From: Xestospongia muta
Lineage: Eukaryota; Porifera; Demospongiae; Haplosclerida; Petrosiidae
DNA length: 64,000 nt
Assembly (NCBI GenBank): GCA_963693285.1
Contig: OY848917.1
Location: 33,305,245 to 33,369,244 of the forward strand
Direction: 5' to 3'
A model generated the notes under the pieces. It had not been told where the DNA came from. It saw only the letters and a list, made by a program, of their open reading frames with translations, and made no database searches. Made by a program: the position numbers and the translations under genes. Shown here piece by piece: positions 25,301 through 33,751 of this stretch (positions are counted from its first letter, which is position 1; every line of letters begins with the position of its first letter).

Positions 25301-26824
25301 GCTGTTATAAATTGGGCACTTATTTGCTTTAATTCATGTCTATAAGGTTAATTTGTAGAAGGAAGATGTTTGATGCTGACATTATAAGAATGTTAAGGTT
25401 TATATGTTTAAGTAAAATATTAACATTACATTAGTCTTTAGTAAATTGTACTAATTTTAGGAATATTAGTGAATATCACTATAACTATTACTAAATTTTA
25501 ATATCATAAAAGAAATTACGCAACTGCTAAAATTAATACCAAAAAAATTGTTAAAATAAACCTTAAAGCAGTTGAATGTGTGTTAAGTAAACATAGTGAT
25601 TAGGACATATAATATATACTGCACAAAACAAAGGTAAATGTACATAAAGATATAATTTTTTATGGGGGATTTATTTCCATGTAATTTGAAGATAGTTGCT
25701 CAACCACAACAATTAAAATATACCACTATGTTAAACACGCCCCTTTAATTAAAAGTTGATATTTCAATTCAAACAATTCTCTAGATATGGGACAATAATG
25801 TAACAATAGCATAATCAGTAGATCTTTCTACTTAATTCTGTATCACAATCACAGAAGATTATAATTAATTAGTCTTAGAACTAGTTCATGAATGATATGT
25901 TATAATCTCATTTATAGACTTATATTAACTGATTTCTATTCATGTATTATTATTATCATGTTATATTTATATTATATGTTGTTTAGTGTTCAAAATATGT
26001 TAAAATACATTTTACTTATTGGTCAGTTTGCAAGGTAACTAAATTAACCACACCTACCTAAAATTTGGAACATAATAGACATGTACTTATCATGTATTTA
26101 TAATATAATTACATGTATTAGAATAGTCTATAATATATAACATTATCTATAAATACTCACATTATCCTGTATATTAAGGTATGCACCAGGATAAGCAGGA
26201 TGATGCAACATGGTGTCACTCAACTAAATAAAAGACAAAAAAACATCATACAATATAATCACACTGTATTAAACCTAAACATGTGACATGTATCTATTAC
26301 ATATTACCATTTGTATACATCAGGTTCATATAACACAGTGACATGTACAATATAGATCTGTTGATCAGATAATTGTGATATCATTTATAGTTTACTTCAA
26401 TGTAGTGTCTTATTATATGACATGTACTCACATCAATTTTATCATTAACATGAACAGAGCCATCTTCTATGGCACTCTTTATTAGATCAAGATCACCATT
26501 ACTAGCTGCATAATAAAGAGACCGCATCTATTGTAAAGAGAGAGAGACACATTATACATGAAATAATTGATAGTAGTATGTTTTAGAAATATATCAGAGA
26601 TATAATATTAATACATAACTTAGATGATATGTAATAAATATATGTATTCATGTATGTAATGGACATGACATCCAAGGGTGTGTCGATGACCTTTCAGATA
26701 ATAAGTTAGACTATAGTCCTACAATCACATGTACTAGGATCAGTAATGGTTGATATTATTAATAAAATATATATATATTTATTTATCTGCAGTCACTTAC
26801 AAGTTCTTTAAATGGCAGAGTCAT
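2545..26824 (-). CDS. Large ankyrin-repeat gene, multi-exon (at least 25 exons in the window)
   Basis: Gene-level entry; exons are listed separately. The proposed first exon is 26801-26824 (MTLPFKEL, donor GTAAGT), followed by 24 exons each encoding about one ankyrin repeat, for about 786 residues in the window. Every ankyrin exon is bounded by an AG acceptor and a GT donor and is in phase 0 at both ends, so all joins keep frame. The last exon (2545) ends in a donor, so the 3' end lies further left. Ankyrin repeats are helix-turn-helix protein-binding modules. No signal peptide, membrane segment, kinase or death domain is seen, so the function is unknown. A fresh N-terminal-type repeat at 10509 leaves open that two or more adjacent ankyrin genes are present. 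Copy number has clearly grown by exon duplication. Confidence 0.7.
3491..3589 (-). CDS. Ankyrin exon of a 179-bp exon pair
   Basis: 33 codons, DGKTALYLAAEKNHTDIALL, ending VDIKNN; GTGAGT donor. The 179-bp offset from its twin gives an 80-bp intron between them. Confidence 0.75.
3670..3768 (-). CDS. Ankyrin exon of a 179-bp exon pair
   Basis: 33 codons, YGETALYLAAKKNHTDIALL, ending VDIKYN; GTGAGT donor. Nearly identical to the next exon. Confidence 0.75.
4560..4990 (+). repeat. Interspersed repeat in inverted orientation to 9400-9850
   Basis: Reverse complement of 4560-4990 matches 9400-9850 in pieces, for example GATAGTTTAGATTTCA against TGAAATCTAAACTATC and the ACTCTCTGT-ATGACAACA block. 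No coding potential; probably an old non-autonomous element present twice. Confidence 0.5.
4991..6430. other. Intron sequence without recognised features
   Basis: AT-rich intron of the ankyrin gene. Short open frames at 5154-5363 and 5374-5592 have no domain or codon pattern that supports them. Confidence 0.5.
6655..6930 (+). pseudogene. Penelope-like element relic (GIY-YIG endonuclease end)
   Basis: Translates in pieces to AVTEHIYKTGHTVDW and KRCQLESWHINQKNNSF, the C-terminal GIY-YIG part that ends Penelope-like retroelements. A stop and frame changes lie between, so it is dead. No reverse-transcriptase part was recognised upstream. It lies antisense inside an intron of the ankyrin gene. 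Confidence 0.65.
7317..7348. repeat. TA microsatellite
   Basis: About 16 TA repeats in an ankyrin-gene intron. Confidence 0.9.
7535..7553. repeat. CA microsatellite
   Basis: Short CA run at the place that corresponds to the 2339-2420 microsatellite of the duplicated block. Confidence 0.8.
7707..7805 (-). CDS. Ankyrin exon
   Basis: 33 codons, NDYTVLHRAVNNNNIDLVKM, ending IDVKNK; GTGAGT donor. Paralogue of the exon at 2545 in the duplicated block. Confidence 0.7.
9017..9115 (-). CDS. Ankyrin exon
   Basis: 33 codons, EEETALIVAARCNHSDVASF, ending VDIKDK. Paralogue of the exons at 3491 and 3670, whose flanks it shares. Confidence 0.7.
9400..9850 (-). repeat. Second copy of the interspersed repeat
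   Basis: Inverted partner of 4560-4990. It lies in the intron between the ankyrin exons at 10509 and 9017. Confidence 0.5.
10509..10601 (-). CDS. Ankyrin exon resembling an N-terminal capping repeat
   Basis: 31 codons: DILLLKSAKEGNLNGVRQSL, ending INIVNE; acceptor CTATAG, donor GTATGT. The sequence looks like the first repeat of an ankyrin protein rather than an internal one, so it may mark a second gene start or an old fusion. Phase 0 on both sides. Confidence 0.6.
10854..10955 (-). CDS. Ankyrin exon (34 codons)
   Basis: YGRTPLHIAYWRGKDDIVKL, ending LETVKV, with a GTAAGT donor. One codon longer than the usual repeat. Confidence 0.7.
11458..11556 (-). pseudogene. Relic of an ankyrin array unit without its exon
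   Basis: The minus strand keeps the donor-side intron flank of the array family (GACAGTGACATAACATG, then ACTTTAGTCACACAGGAAAT), but the ankyrin exon that should precede it is replaced by a TA tract. A dead unit. Confidence 0.6.
11992..12090 (-). CDS. Ankyrin exon, older array member
   Basis: 33 codons, FGQTPLYIACSNGHDKIVQ, ending VPDK; GTCAGT donor. Intron flanks are recognisable but more diverged than in the young array. Confidence 0.8.
12757..12855 (-). CDS. Ankyrin exon, older array member
   Basis: 33 codons, FGQTPLYKACANGHDKIVQ, ending ILDE, with HGIQVD. Its intron matches the young array over several hundred bases, so it was copied from or converted by it recently. Confidence 0.8.
13504..13602 (-). 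CDS. Ankyrin exon, older array member
   Basis: 33 codons, DDKTPLYIACYNGHDKVVQ, ending VPDK. Same family as the 849-bp array but more diverged, as is its intron. Confidence 0.75.
13650..14960. other. Intron without recognised features
   Basis: AT-rich sequence that interrupts the ankyrin array. It shows no similarity to the array unit and no convincing coding frame. Confidence 0.5.
14975..15073 (-). CDS. Ankyrin exon of a different subtype
   Basis: 33 codons, KGRTPLYIASEKGYIEIVQ, ending STDIAKN; GTAAGT donor. Not part of the 849-bp family; it lies only 249 bp downstream of array copy 10 and separates young from old array copies. Confidence 0.75.
15323..15421 (-). CDS. Ankyrin exon, array copy 10
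   Basis: 33 codons, FGQTPLYKACTNGHDK, ending VQDE. Last copy with the long conserved upstream intron. Its downstream flank departs from the unit consensus about 80 bp past the exon. Confidence 0.8.
16173..16271 (-). CDS. Ankyrin exon, array copy 9
   Basis: 33 codons, FGKTPLYNACTNGHDK, ending ILAE. Position 8 is N (AAT). Confidence 0.8.
17022..17120 (-). CDS. Ankyrin exon, array copy 8
   Basis: 33 codons, IGQTPLYTACTNGHDK, ending IPDK. Position 8 is T (ACA). Confidence 0.8.
17868..17966 (-). CDS. Ankyrin exon, array copy 7
   Basis: 33 codons, VGQTPLYLACANGHDK, with HGVLVD where others have HGVQVD; ends IPDK. Position 8 is L (CTA). Confidence 0.8.
18720..18818 (-). CDS. Ankyrin exon, array copy 6
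   Basis: 33 codons, FGQTPLHIACAKGHDKVVQ, ending ILAE. Confidence 0.8.
18934..19143. repeat. 105-bp duplication inside one array intron
   Basis: The stretch starting GGATGGATTCTGCTATTAAT at 18934 occurs again at 19039. It accounts for the 955-bp spacing of this unit. Confidence 0.8.
19675..19773 (-). CDS. Ankyrin exon, array copy 5
   Basis: 33 codons, FGQTPLYIACANG; the second helix has QTLLDHG where others have QALLDHG; ends ILAE. The intron that follows is about 105 bp longer than in other units because of a local duplication. Confidence 0.8.
20514..20612 (-). CDS. Ankyrin exon, array copy 4
   Basis: 33 codons, FGRTPLYIACANG, with an unusual C-terminal end FICE in place of IPDK or ILAE. 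Confidence 0.8.
21355..21453 (-). CDS. Ankyrin exon, array copy 3
   Basis: 33 codons, FGQTPLYIACANGHDKVVQ, ending IPDK. It matches the majority residue at every position and serves as reference for the array. Confidence 0.8.
22208..22306 (-). CDS. Ankyrin exon, array copy 2
   Basis: 33 codons, FGQTPLHEACTNGHDKIVQ, ending IPYK. Position 8 is E (GAA), the only acidic residue at this site in the array. Confidence 0.8.
23057..23155 (-). CDS. Ankyrin exon, 849-bp array copy 1
   Basis: 33 codons, FGQTPLYKACAKGHDK, ending IPDK. Position 8 is K. Donor GTCAGT, acceptor TACTCAG. First copy of the young tandem array in transcription order. Unlike most copies, the intron frame closes four codons after the exon with TGA. 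Confidence 0.8.
23560..24840. repeat. Block duplication, copy A (partner 25490-26290)
   Basis: Shares long stretches of intron with 25490-26290, including the TACCACTATGTTAAA-like and CACCATGTT regions around the ankyrin exon. The exon in the partner is shortened. Confidence 0.6.
24684..24782 (-). CDS. Ankyrin exon
   Basis: 33 codons beginning LGDTMLHNAAYYGHNNVISY; GTGAAT donor. Its flanks resemble those of the exon at 26161, so the two come from a block duplication. Confidence 0.75.
25490..26290. repeat. Block duplication, copy B (partner 23560-24840)
   Basis: The more compact of the two copies; contains the 21-codon ankyrin exon. Confidence 0.6.
26161..26223 (-). CDS. Internally shortened ankyrin exon
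   Basis: Only 21 codons, starting LSDTMLHHPAYPG and ending NIQDN. It matches the two ends of the exon at 24684-24782 but lacks 12 internal codons in frame. Splice sites are kept (CAG-type acceptor side, GTGAGT donor). A repeat this short should not fold as a full ankyrin unit. Confidence 0.6.
26432..26527 (-). CDS. Ankyrin exon (N-terminal-type repeat)
   Basis: 32 codons beginning MRSLYYAASNGDLDLIKSAI, a typical capping first repeat. Acceptor after a pyrimidine-rich tract (CAATAG), donor GTGAGT. Confidence 0.75.
26801..26824 (-). CDS. Proposed first coding exon of the ankyrin gene
   Basis: Encodes MTLPFKEL and runs into a GTAAGT donor. It joins in phase 0 to the ankyrin exon at 26432-26527. 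The ATG was chosen because no ankyrin exon is found further upstream and a transposon-like element begins 157 bp upstream. The next exon also begins with ATG, so that could be the start instead. Confidence 0.5.
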
Positions 26825-26980
26825 TATCTTTTAGCACTCGGCTTCTTTCTCGGAAGAAACCTCTTCACGCTAATGCATTAATTGGTAATCATATGAGAAA
26901 CCATCATTAACTGCTAAAGTGTCAAAAGCAATTTGATCAAATATGGGTACAACCAAGCATGTCATCTGATGTTCTAGCTA

Positions 26981-27845
26981 GACCCTCCTCCTTTTTGATA
27001 AGCTGACGGGAGGAGGAGGGTCTAGAAGTGAACTGGGCTTACTGCCCCATTGCAATGTATGGAATATGGGGCAGTACCGCAATGTTTACATAGTGGTTAT
27101 AAACTGGTATTACAATTGCCACTTGGAGTTATACTCTTAAAAAAGGACTCGTGATTGCCTAAAGGATGAGTAGAGAAAAGCAATCTTCTAATAACATTCA
27201 TCATTTTTTTGTATTAGTTATTTCACGTTTGCTAGTTCTAATGGAAGATCAGTGAAAAGCATTATATGACAAAGGTGTTGCTGTTGCATATGTGGGAACA
27301 AAATCTGTTATCTCCCCTAAAATTGTTTGTATCTCCAACTTCTATATATATCCTATATTTCAGCCCAGGAGGACAAGGAACATTATGGTAAACAGTAATA
27401 TTAGTTTAAAAGTTTTGATTTTTTGACAATTAAGTGATTTGAAAAAAATTATATCATATATCTGATAATTTCTTAGTTCTAGTAAGCAACTTGTAAATCC
27501 TATGATATTTGCATTTTTTAAAGGATGATCTCTCAAAGAGTTTATAGGCAGTTTGGTAACAACCTGGAATTTTCTCAAAAATATTTCTTTGACAAATTTA
27601 TTTAGTACGGCAATAACATGTCCCTGGGTTTCAGTTATATATTAACTTGACATAACAGCTTCCAAATTTGAAAGGACAACAGAGATAAAAGAACTCAAGG
27701 GTCACGTGCAAATTAATAACAGTTTATAACCACTATGTAAACATTACAGTACTGCCCCACATTCCATACATTCCAATGGGGCAGTAAGCCCTGTTCGCTT
27801 CTAGACCCTCCTCCTCCCGTCAGCTTATCAAAAAAGAGGAGGGTC
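26981..27845. mobile_element. Non-autonomous DNA element with 126-bp terminal inverted repeats
   Basis: The left end (26981-27106) and right end (27720-27845) are inverted copies, starting GACCCTCCTCC. Both ends are flanked by TA, which fits a TA target duplication of Tc1/mariner type, although the palindromic flanks (CTAGC/GCTAG) make this uncertain. Each terminal repeat itself folds back (GACCCTCCTCCT against AGGAGGAGGGTC). The 613-bp middle has no transposase. It sits 157 bp upstream of the proposed ankyrin start codon, so it may lie in the promoter or 5' leader. Confidence 0.8.
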
Positions 27846-28134
27846 TAGCTAGCTAGACTACTGATGTACAGTATGATAGTTGATGTACTAAGTTGTCTTC
27901 ATTGAGGATGAAACTAAGATGAGATGTTGCTGTATTGTGATGATAGGACATACAACAAATATATCTTTCTCAATTTGAGCTAAGGGACTACACTATTAAT
28001 GTTAAGAAACTAATGAAAATACATTTATTAGTAAAAGTAGGACAGATTAAGAAGAAACAGCTGTAAAGAATCATGAAAAGTTTGAATATAACTTGTGAAA
28101 AAATATGTTTGAAAATATGATACCATCCATACAC

Positions 28135-28325
28135 AAATTAGGTTGATGACATTCTCGTTATTGGAAATCATTCTCATCATGAACAGACCACTACCAGTAC
28201 ACTATAATGTTGTTCATAATATTTTGATGATTTTCATAGACTAGTTCACTTTATTACAATGTTATAATAGAGGAGACAGACTAAGAGAAATCACTTACAC
28301 TCTGAAATATCTTGGTCATATCTTG
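28135..28325 (+). pseudogene. Gypsy-like reverse transcriptase relic
   Basis: VDDILVIGNHSHHEQ is followed about 50 codons later by LKYLGHIL, the spacing expected between the DD motif and the YLGH motif of gypsy reverse transcriptases. A stop lies directly before the first motif and others lie between. A LINE origin is also possible. Confidence 0.4.
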
Positions 28326-28349
28326 CTATATGACAATATATATAATTTG

Positions 28350-29200
28350 GTACTTTATTATACTCTCAATATACTTAGTATCTGCAGTCTAAAACACTTC
28401 TACAGAGGTGAGGAGTAATTCACAATATAGGAATATAATGAAATTAATTTCATTAGTCTGCTACCACCATTAGACAAAATGGTTAGAGCCCTGTCTCTTG
28501 CCCCTCCCCCTGTTCACACTAAAAGTGTAACTTGTCAATAAAAGTATTAATGCTTGTATTCCTGAGTTTATATTGTGTTACTATAACATTTCTTACCTCT
28601 TCATCCTATCATGATATAATATTTAGTTGTAGTAATTGGAAACCTTCTTCATTGATACAATATAGATTAATACAGTCTCTAATGGAACAAAGAGAGAAAG
28701 AATAAATCATAAATAGAAATATCATCATAAGATAGTTTTGACGGTGTTGATGTTATTGCTATTGTTAATATGAATGGTGCAAACCATTTCTCTCTAGCTC
28801 ATTCCTAGTCAGAGTTATAATACTGAGTTATCGTTCATTCAGAACTTGAACATATATACCAGATCAAACTGTACAAAGTATTTAATAAGGATCTTCTCAT
28901 CTTATTTCACTCACTCTTTTTTGCCTACAAGGTATCACTTAAAAATTGTCTTTGCAATTAAGAATTGAATATGAGTTTGCTTATGCTTATGTACATTTAA
29001 CTGTTAAGAACCCTAAGTATCATAACATAATAGCTTATCTCAGACAACTTAATAAACTGTTGTGTTCTTAAAGCATCATGTATTAGTGGCATCATTCAGT
29101 TGTCTACTAGTACTTATTGTCATGGAGTTCACTTATAGATGATCCACAGCTCTTAGTTTTAATGGATTTAAGTATCTAGTTTTAATAGGTAGTGTTTAAT
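28350..29200. other. Region without recognised features
   Basis: AT-rich. It may hold the decayed 3' end of the LINE at 29240-29990, but I could not read a motif. Confidence 0.4.
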
Positions 29201-29239
29201 ATTGACAGAAGATGAGGACAGATGATAAAAGTGACATAA

Positions 29240-29990
29240 AATACAAACAAGTGGTTTCTTTGTTAGAGCAGATACATTGGATGTGTGGAGACCATGAAAG
29301 TTTTGAAGTTAGTATGATTCCAAGGTATTTGTAAGATCAAACATGTTCAAGGTTACAACTGTTGAGATATAAGGATGGTAGGGAAGTAACAAAAGAATCA
29401 GATTTAGGAGTAATGATCAGATATTTTGTTTTAGATGTTAAATGGATAAGTGATTACATTAGATGATAATTTGTTAATATTACTTCATGTTACTTGAAAA
29501 TCCAATTAGTTCTTGTTGCCATCAGCAACTTCAGTAGTTATTTAGTATAGCTATGATATCATAAGGAAAATTGTAAGAGGAGAATGAATTCAGATGTGGT
29601 TGTTGAAGGATGACTTTTGTGAGATCAAAGAAAACAATGCAGATTCTTAATCAAGAGAAGATAGCAGTGAGTTGGTCATTGATATTAGAACAGTTTATGT
29701 AGAGTAACCTGGCCTCAATCGATGTTGGCAATCAGAAAGAGTCTTATATGCTAAGCAAAAACTGCATTACCAGTTTAAGATATGACGTTCATGATAGATC
29801 AAGGAATTTATTCAGAAGACAGAAAAGTAAAATTGGACGGCAGTCAGTTGAGGAAGATGGTGAAGGATTTTAGAAATAGGAGTTATTACTTGAGAGAGTT
29901 TCAAATCATCAGGGAATGGCACCAAATGGACAGGTTAAGATGTAGTGAACTTTGGACTTAATTAATATCTATATTGTGGTGTGAACCCAT
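29240..29990 (-). pseudogene. CR1/Rex-like LINE reverse transcriptase relic
   Basis: Read right to left, the pieces occur in the right order: DDLKLSQVITPISK (RT start), FDLTKVIL, then KTKYLIIT, SFVTSLPSLYLNSC, and SYKYLGIILTSKLSWSPHI. Several stops and frame changes make it inactive. No endonuclease part or 3' tail was identified. Confidence 0.65.
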
Positions 29991-30149
29991 ATGCATTTTG
30001 TGTATTTAATATTTGTTTGAGTCTGTTTATACAGTTTTAGTCTTACGTCTAAGTTTAGTAAGTTGTGTTAATTGTTGTTGACTTAGTATACAAATATGTT
30101 AACTCAGTTAATTTAATGAATATTTGGCGACGAGATGAAACTGATCCAT

Positions 30150-30700
30150 CAGAGATGGCAACTAGTACTCCTGGGATACGTTCATCATTCAACTCTACAT
30201 TGGAGACACGGTCTCGTAGACAGAGCGTTTAGACATAAACAGTGAAAAGAAAAGATCGATTCTAACAGAGATACAAATTTCATATCTAAGAATGTTGTCA
30301 GGAAGAGTCAATGGCTACATAGCAGCACTCAAAGCTTTGTAAATAACATGATTCGAGAGAGGCTTGTCTGCGGAGTTAGTGATGACCGAATTCATATTTA
30401 GAGACACGTCTATTACAAGAAACTGAACTCACGTGTAAAAGAGCTTTCGAAATAGCTAGCTTAGGACATGGAGACTGTAGCCAAAGTTGTGCAAGGTCTC
30501 CTGACTAACCCGTCTGCCGATCATACAATACAACGGCTACGTTGTATTCTCAAAAGTCGAAGCTTACATCATACTACAGGTGTAGAGTAAATCACTCGCC
30601 TAACATTTGCCGTTTCCATCTGATGGACTCTCCTTTGTGTGGCACGACTGGCCACATCGCAAAAGTGTATTGTGTGTGCAAGACTACGCCAATGGACTCT
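30150..30700 (+). pseudogene. Gypsy-type gag relic with zinc knuckle
   Basis: The reading starts near ATG 30155. MIRERLVCGVSDDRI near 30350 is the conserved end of the gag core in this retrotransposon group, and METVAKVVQGL follows in another frame. Near 30575 YRCRVNHSPNICRF is a zinc-knuckle remnant, then a degenerate second knuckle with GHIAK. Stops and frameshifts are frequent. The GGCGACGAG motif at about 30126 may be the leader before gag. No protease or polymerase follows. Confidence 0.6.
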
Positions 30701-30849
30701 CGTGCTCGTTGATGGGAGAAACCTTGCAAAGGAAAAAAACTGACAGTGGCAAAGATTACCCCTCCTCCTGAAACCACTTCTGACAGCACTGGAATGCAGA
30801 CATATACCACCTTATACCATACATGGAAAGGCCCAGCCTATAGTGGTCA

Positions 30850-31430
30850 GAGTTTATCTTAACAACATAATGTGGAAGTAGACACTTCCTATTTTCTAAA
30901 AGACAAAGTGGACAAACAGCTCCACTGACTTCAGGGTCAAGGAATCATAACATCAATTCAATTCTCAGACTGAACAGCTCCAATAGTACCTCCTGGGTAA
31001 AAACCTCTTTGTTATTCTGTGTTATTTCTGTGTTACTTTTGCGTTAAAATAACAGTACAATTTGCACATGAATCACACATAGTGTACCATGAGCCACAGT
31101 GTGAAAATATAGCACTAACATGATGCCAGTATTAATGTTTGCATGATGTAATGTGAATTATAGCATCAATTAGTAGCATAATAGATACTATCAGTACTTG
31201 TGGCTAGTGTATATAGTAACTGTGTCTTTTTGTATCTGTTTGCCTTATCAGTTTCATCATCATACACAGTGTTATATATTTGTGAAATAACAGAAATGTA
31301 TGGAATAGCAAAAAAACTCAAAAGAAAATTATAATATTTATCCACAATTAACTTGACAAATTCATACAAATATCATACATAGGCTGTACAACATATGATT
31401 TGACATCAACTTCTAAATAAATACACTTGT
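30850..31430. other. Region without recognised features
   Basis: No domain, repeat or convincing splice pattern seen. Confidence 0.4.
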
Positions 31431-31437
31431 GTTGTAT

Positions 31438-31838
31438 ATTTTCAACTTGGTGAATTTAGCATCATCTAACTTCTTTACTTCAAGCAGGTGTTCAAAATTA
31501 ATGATGACATAGCAGTAACTGGTGTAGTCCAAATTGTCTAGGTTAGTACTAAAATTACAATTTTCTTGTCATATTGAGCTTCTAGAAAGCATTCACTTGA
31601 GATAATTTCATAGACCCATACATGATTGTGTAATCGTTCCTTTGGTAAGTCTTTTGTATTCATGTGAATAAATTACACTGTGTCCCAACTTAAGCCTAAG
31701 GAACATAATCAATTTTTGTGGTATGCAATTGCATAAACTTGACACTTATCTTAACAAGTCTCCTTCCAGCAGGTTGATTAGCTGACTGGATCCAATGTGC
31801 CACTTTTTTCATTTTATTTTTGTGTTGTTCTCCCTGTT
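31438..31838 (-). repeat. Repeat shared, inverted, with 54722-55127
   Basis: About 400 bp of high similarity covering the last 45 codons of the IDYVP frame and 250 bp downstream of its stop. This links the transposon-like gene here to the centre of the giant inverted repeat. Confidence 0.8.
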
Positions 31839-31968
31839 GTAATTTTGTGATGGAACATACAGTAATTTGTCTAATTAGCTCATCTTTTTTAAAGGCATTC
31901 ACTTTTATAAAAATATCCACTTTACCTTTGAACTTAGCTTTTAACTGATTATTAATATTGTCAATCAA
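31696..31968 (-). pseudogene. Downstream part of the same transposon-like gene, ending IDYVP
   Basis: About 90 codons in the same frame as the previous exon, separated from it by two stop codons. The end, from VAHWIQSANQPAGRRL to KIDYVP, is matched in frame at 54758-54867, with two residue changes. Function of this part is unknown. Confidence 0.45.
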
Positions 31969-31986
31969 AACTCCTTAACATTGCTT

Positions 31987-32188
31987 TCACCATGATAATA
32001 AAAAATTGTCAGTAAACAGTGAGTGGCAATAAGCACAGTATTGGTGATGTCTGTAAACAATATGGGGAAACAATGACTCAAATAACTTTTTTATACTGTA
32101 CATTGACTTTACATATGAATTTGGAATTAGTAGAAGCAAACAAAGTAGTTTCAACAGATCATCAAATACAACAGAAGTAAGTTGATAT
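31987..32188 (-). CDS. EnSpm-like transposase gene, exon 2
   Basis: Begins after a TTGTACAG acceptor and reads YQLTSVVFDDLLKLL, then KSMYSIKKLFESLFPHIVY and a CAYCHSLF finger-like end. This order (LTxxxFDDLLKLL, KSxYxxKKxF, CxxC) is what I recall from the N-terminal part of animal EnSpm/TNP2-type transposases; the match is from memory and not searched. It closes with TGA at 31987-31989, and another in-frame stop follows before the open frame at 31968, so the gene looks broken or spliced again. Confidence 0.4.
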
Positions 32189-32305
32189 CTGTACAAGTTT
32201 TAAAAATAGTTAGTAAACACACATACACACACTCAATACAAGGTATTGATTATACATGTGTATATATGTGTTTATTATGTATTATGTTTATGTCCATGTG
32301 TGTAC

Positions 32306-32640
32306 CTCAGAACAAACTGTAAAATAATGACAACCGAAGAACAGTTATCAAATGAACCAGTGAAAAGGAGCTTGTCCTCAAAAGAATCTTCAATCAGACA
32401 CTCTGGCAAACTGGTTTCAGGATCTTTTTTATCTAGATTTCCTTTATCAGAATGATCTTCCTCCTCAAAATCTAATAGATTGATGTCTGATGGAATGGAA
32501 TCACTGTTAGTTATGTTACTGCAAATTGACTCTATCTCGAAGCAAACTTCGTCATCCAAATCAATGCTTTCCTGATTAAAAGGATCTGCTTCAGAGTCAC
32601 TTGAGGTTGAAATAAAGCTAGGAGATGAGCTATTCTCCAT
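32306..32640 (-). CDS. EnSpm-like transposase gene, exon 1 (acidic N-terminus)
   Basis: ATG at 32640. About 111 codons, strongly acidic and serine-rich (SSDSEADPFNQ, LDFEEEDHSDKG), ending LQFVLR at a GTACAC donor. It joins in frame over a 117-bp intron to the exon at 31987. The assignment rests on the next exon, because acidic N-termini alone are not diagnostic. A divergent candidate gene starts about 400 bp away on the other strand. Confidence 0.45.
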
Positions 32641-33030
32641 AATAAGTCTGAGTTTTGTAATTATACTAATGAACTCTTAGAGGATGATGTAGTTTAATTA
32701 TAGACGAGACTAAACTTGCACGCTTTACATGACTGAGTGTACTGGTAGAAAACTTCCTCTTCAAAAAGCAGCGAAGGCCAACTCTGTTGGGAAAAGGCTT
32801 GTACGTATGTTAAACAATCTCATTTTGACGTATACATAAGATGGAGTTGTAGTTGACTAGTCGTTTGGTAGTGTTCTATTTCTATTCGCATCATTTTTAA
32901 TCGAAGAACAAGTAGTGTGTTTTTTATTCGTTGGTGTGAATGAAGTCCACGAGCTTCCACTGCCTGTTCTACTTGTGTTAGAATCAAAAACACCTTTGGA
33001 TGTTTCAATACAGGAAGCCTATACCAAGCC
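32641..33030. promoter_or_regulatory. Possible divergent promoter region
   Basis: Lies between the minus-strand exon starting at 32640 and the plus-strand candidate gene, and is less AT-rich than its surroundings. No TATA box or start element could be pinned down. Confidence 0.25.
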
Positions 33031-33075
33031 TGAGAAGGACAATGTCAGGTGCTCCAAGCAGGTATAGAACCATAG

Positions 33076-33163
33076 AGCACATTATGGCCCCTTTGTCAGA
33101 TCCATGGCAGCTCTGGCAAAGTACAATATACAGAAGCCATTATACTTACTAGCAAGAATGAAG
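33076..33163 (+). CDS. Candidate exon of an unrecognised split gene
   Basis: Frame ending EAIILTSKNE at a GTAAGG donor after 33163. Joined to 33640 it reads on as VIVAKKVIRNTPNK. A TAG lies in frame at about 33072, so a start codon or an upstream splice is missing. No family recognised. Confidence 0.3.
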
Positions 33164-33639
33164 GTAAGGACTAATATAAGTTTGTGTACTCTTGTTCTCA
33201 AAGAGTCTTTATAGCTTAAAACATTGGCCTGGTATACCCCTCTATCTATAGCTAAGCAAGTGCTAATATTAAAGCTACATGATTATGATGACAAAAAGAA
33301 CTATTAACTATTAACATTAAACATTACACTTGATTAGGTGGTCCATTTATAGGCTGGTTCAGTGGCCTGTTACAAAAGAACCAATCATTTAAAGAGGACA
33401 ATAACATGGCAAACTTTTGATTATGTAGTCTGGGAAATTATTATTATTATAACTTCATGTTAGTACATGTGGCTAACTCATGTATGTAATAACAGAAGGT
33501 ATAATGAATGAATATTATTATATGGTTTGGTACTGGTACACAAGCCATGAATTATTGTGATAAAAAGGTTACAACATCAAACAGTACTAATAGTGTGTGG
33601 TTGAAATATATAACAATAAATGTTATTTTTAATCTTTAG

Positions 33640-33751
33640 TGATAGTAGCCAAAAAAGTAATTAGGAATACTCCCAACAAGACAAATGGAAACACTTTAAA
33701 TGATTCTACTCATTATTGGATAATTCAGCGTCAAGAAGACTTGCACATAGG
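33640..33751 (+). CDS. Candidate exon of an unrecognised split gene
   Basis: Bounded by a TTTAG acceptor and a GTAAGT donor. 36 open codons, including NDSTHYWIIQRQEDLHIG, when joined to the exon ending at 33163. The downstream continuation was not resolved: the next acceptors tried give stops. Confidence 0.3.

Noticed and set aside
26970..27860. rRNA or tRNA hairpin as source of the GACCCTCC palindrome
   Set aside because: The hairpin recurs inverted 740 bp away and has no tRNA or rRNA features; it is the end of a transposable element.
30592..30810. Minus-strand open frame
   Set aside because: Antisense shadow of the gypsy gag zinc-knuckle remnant.
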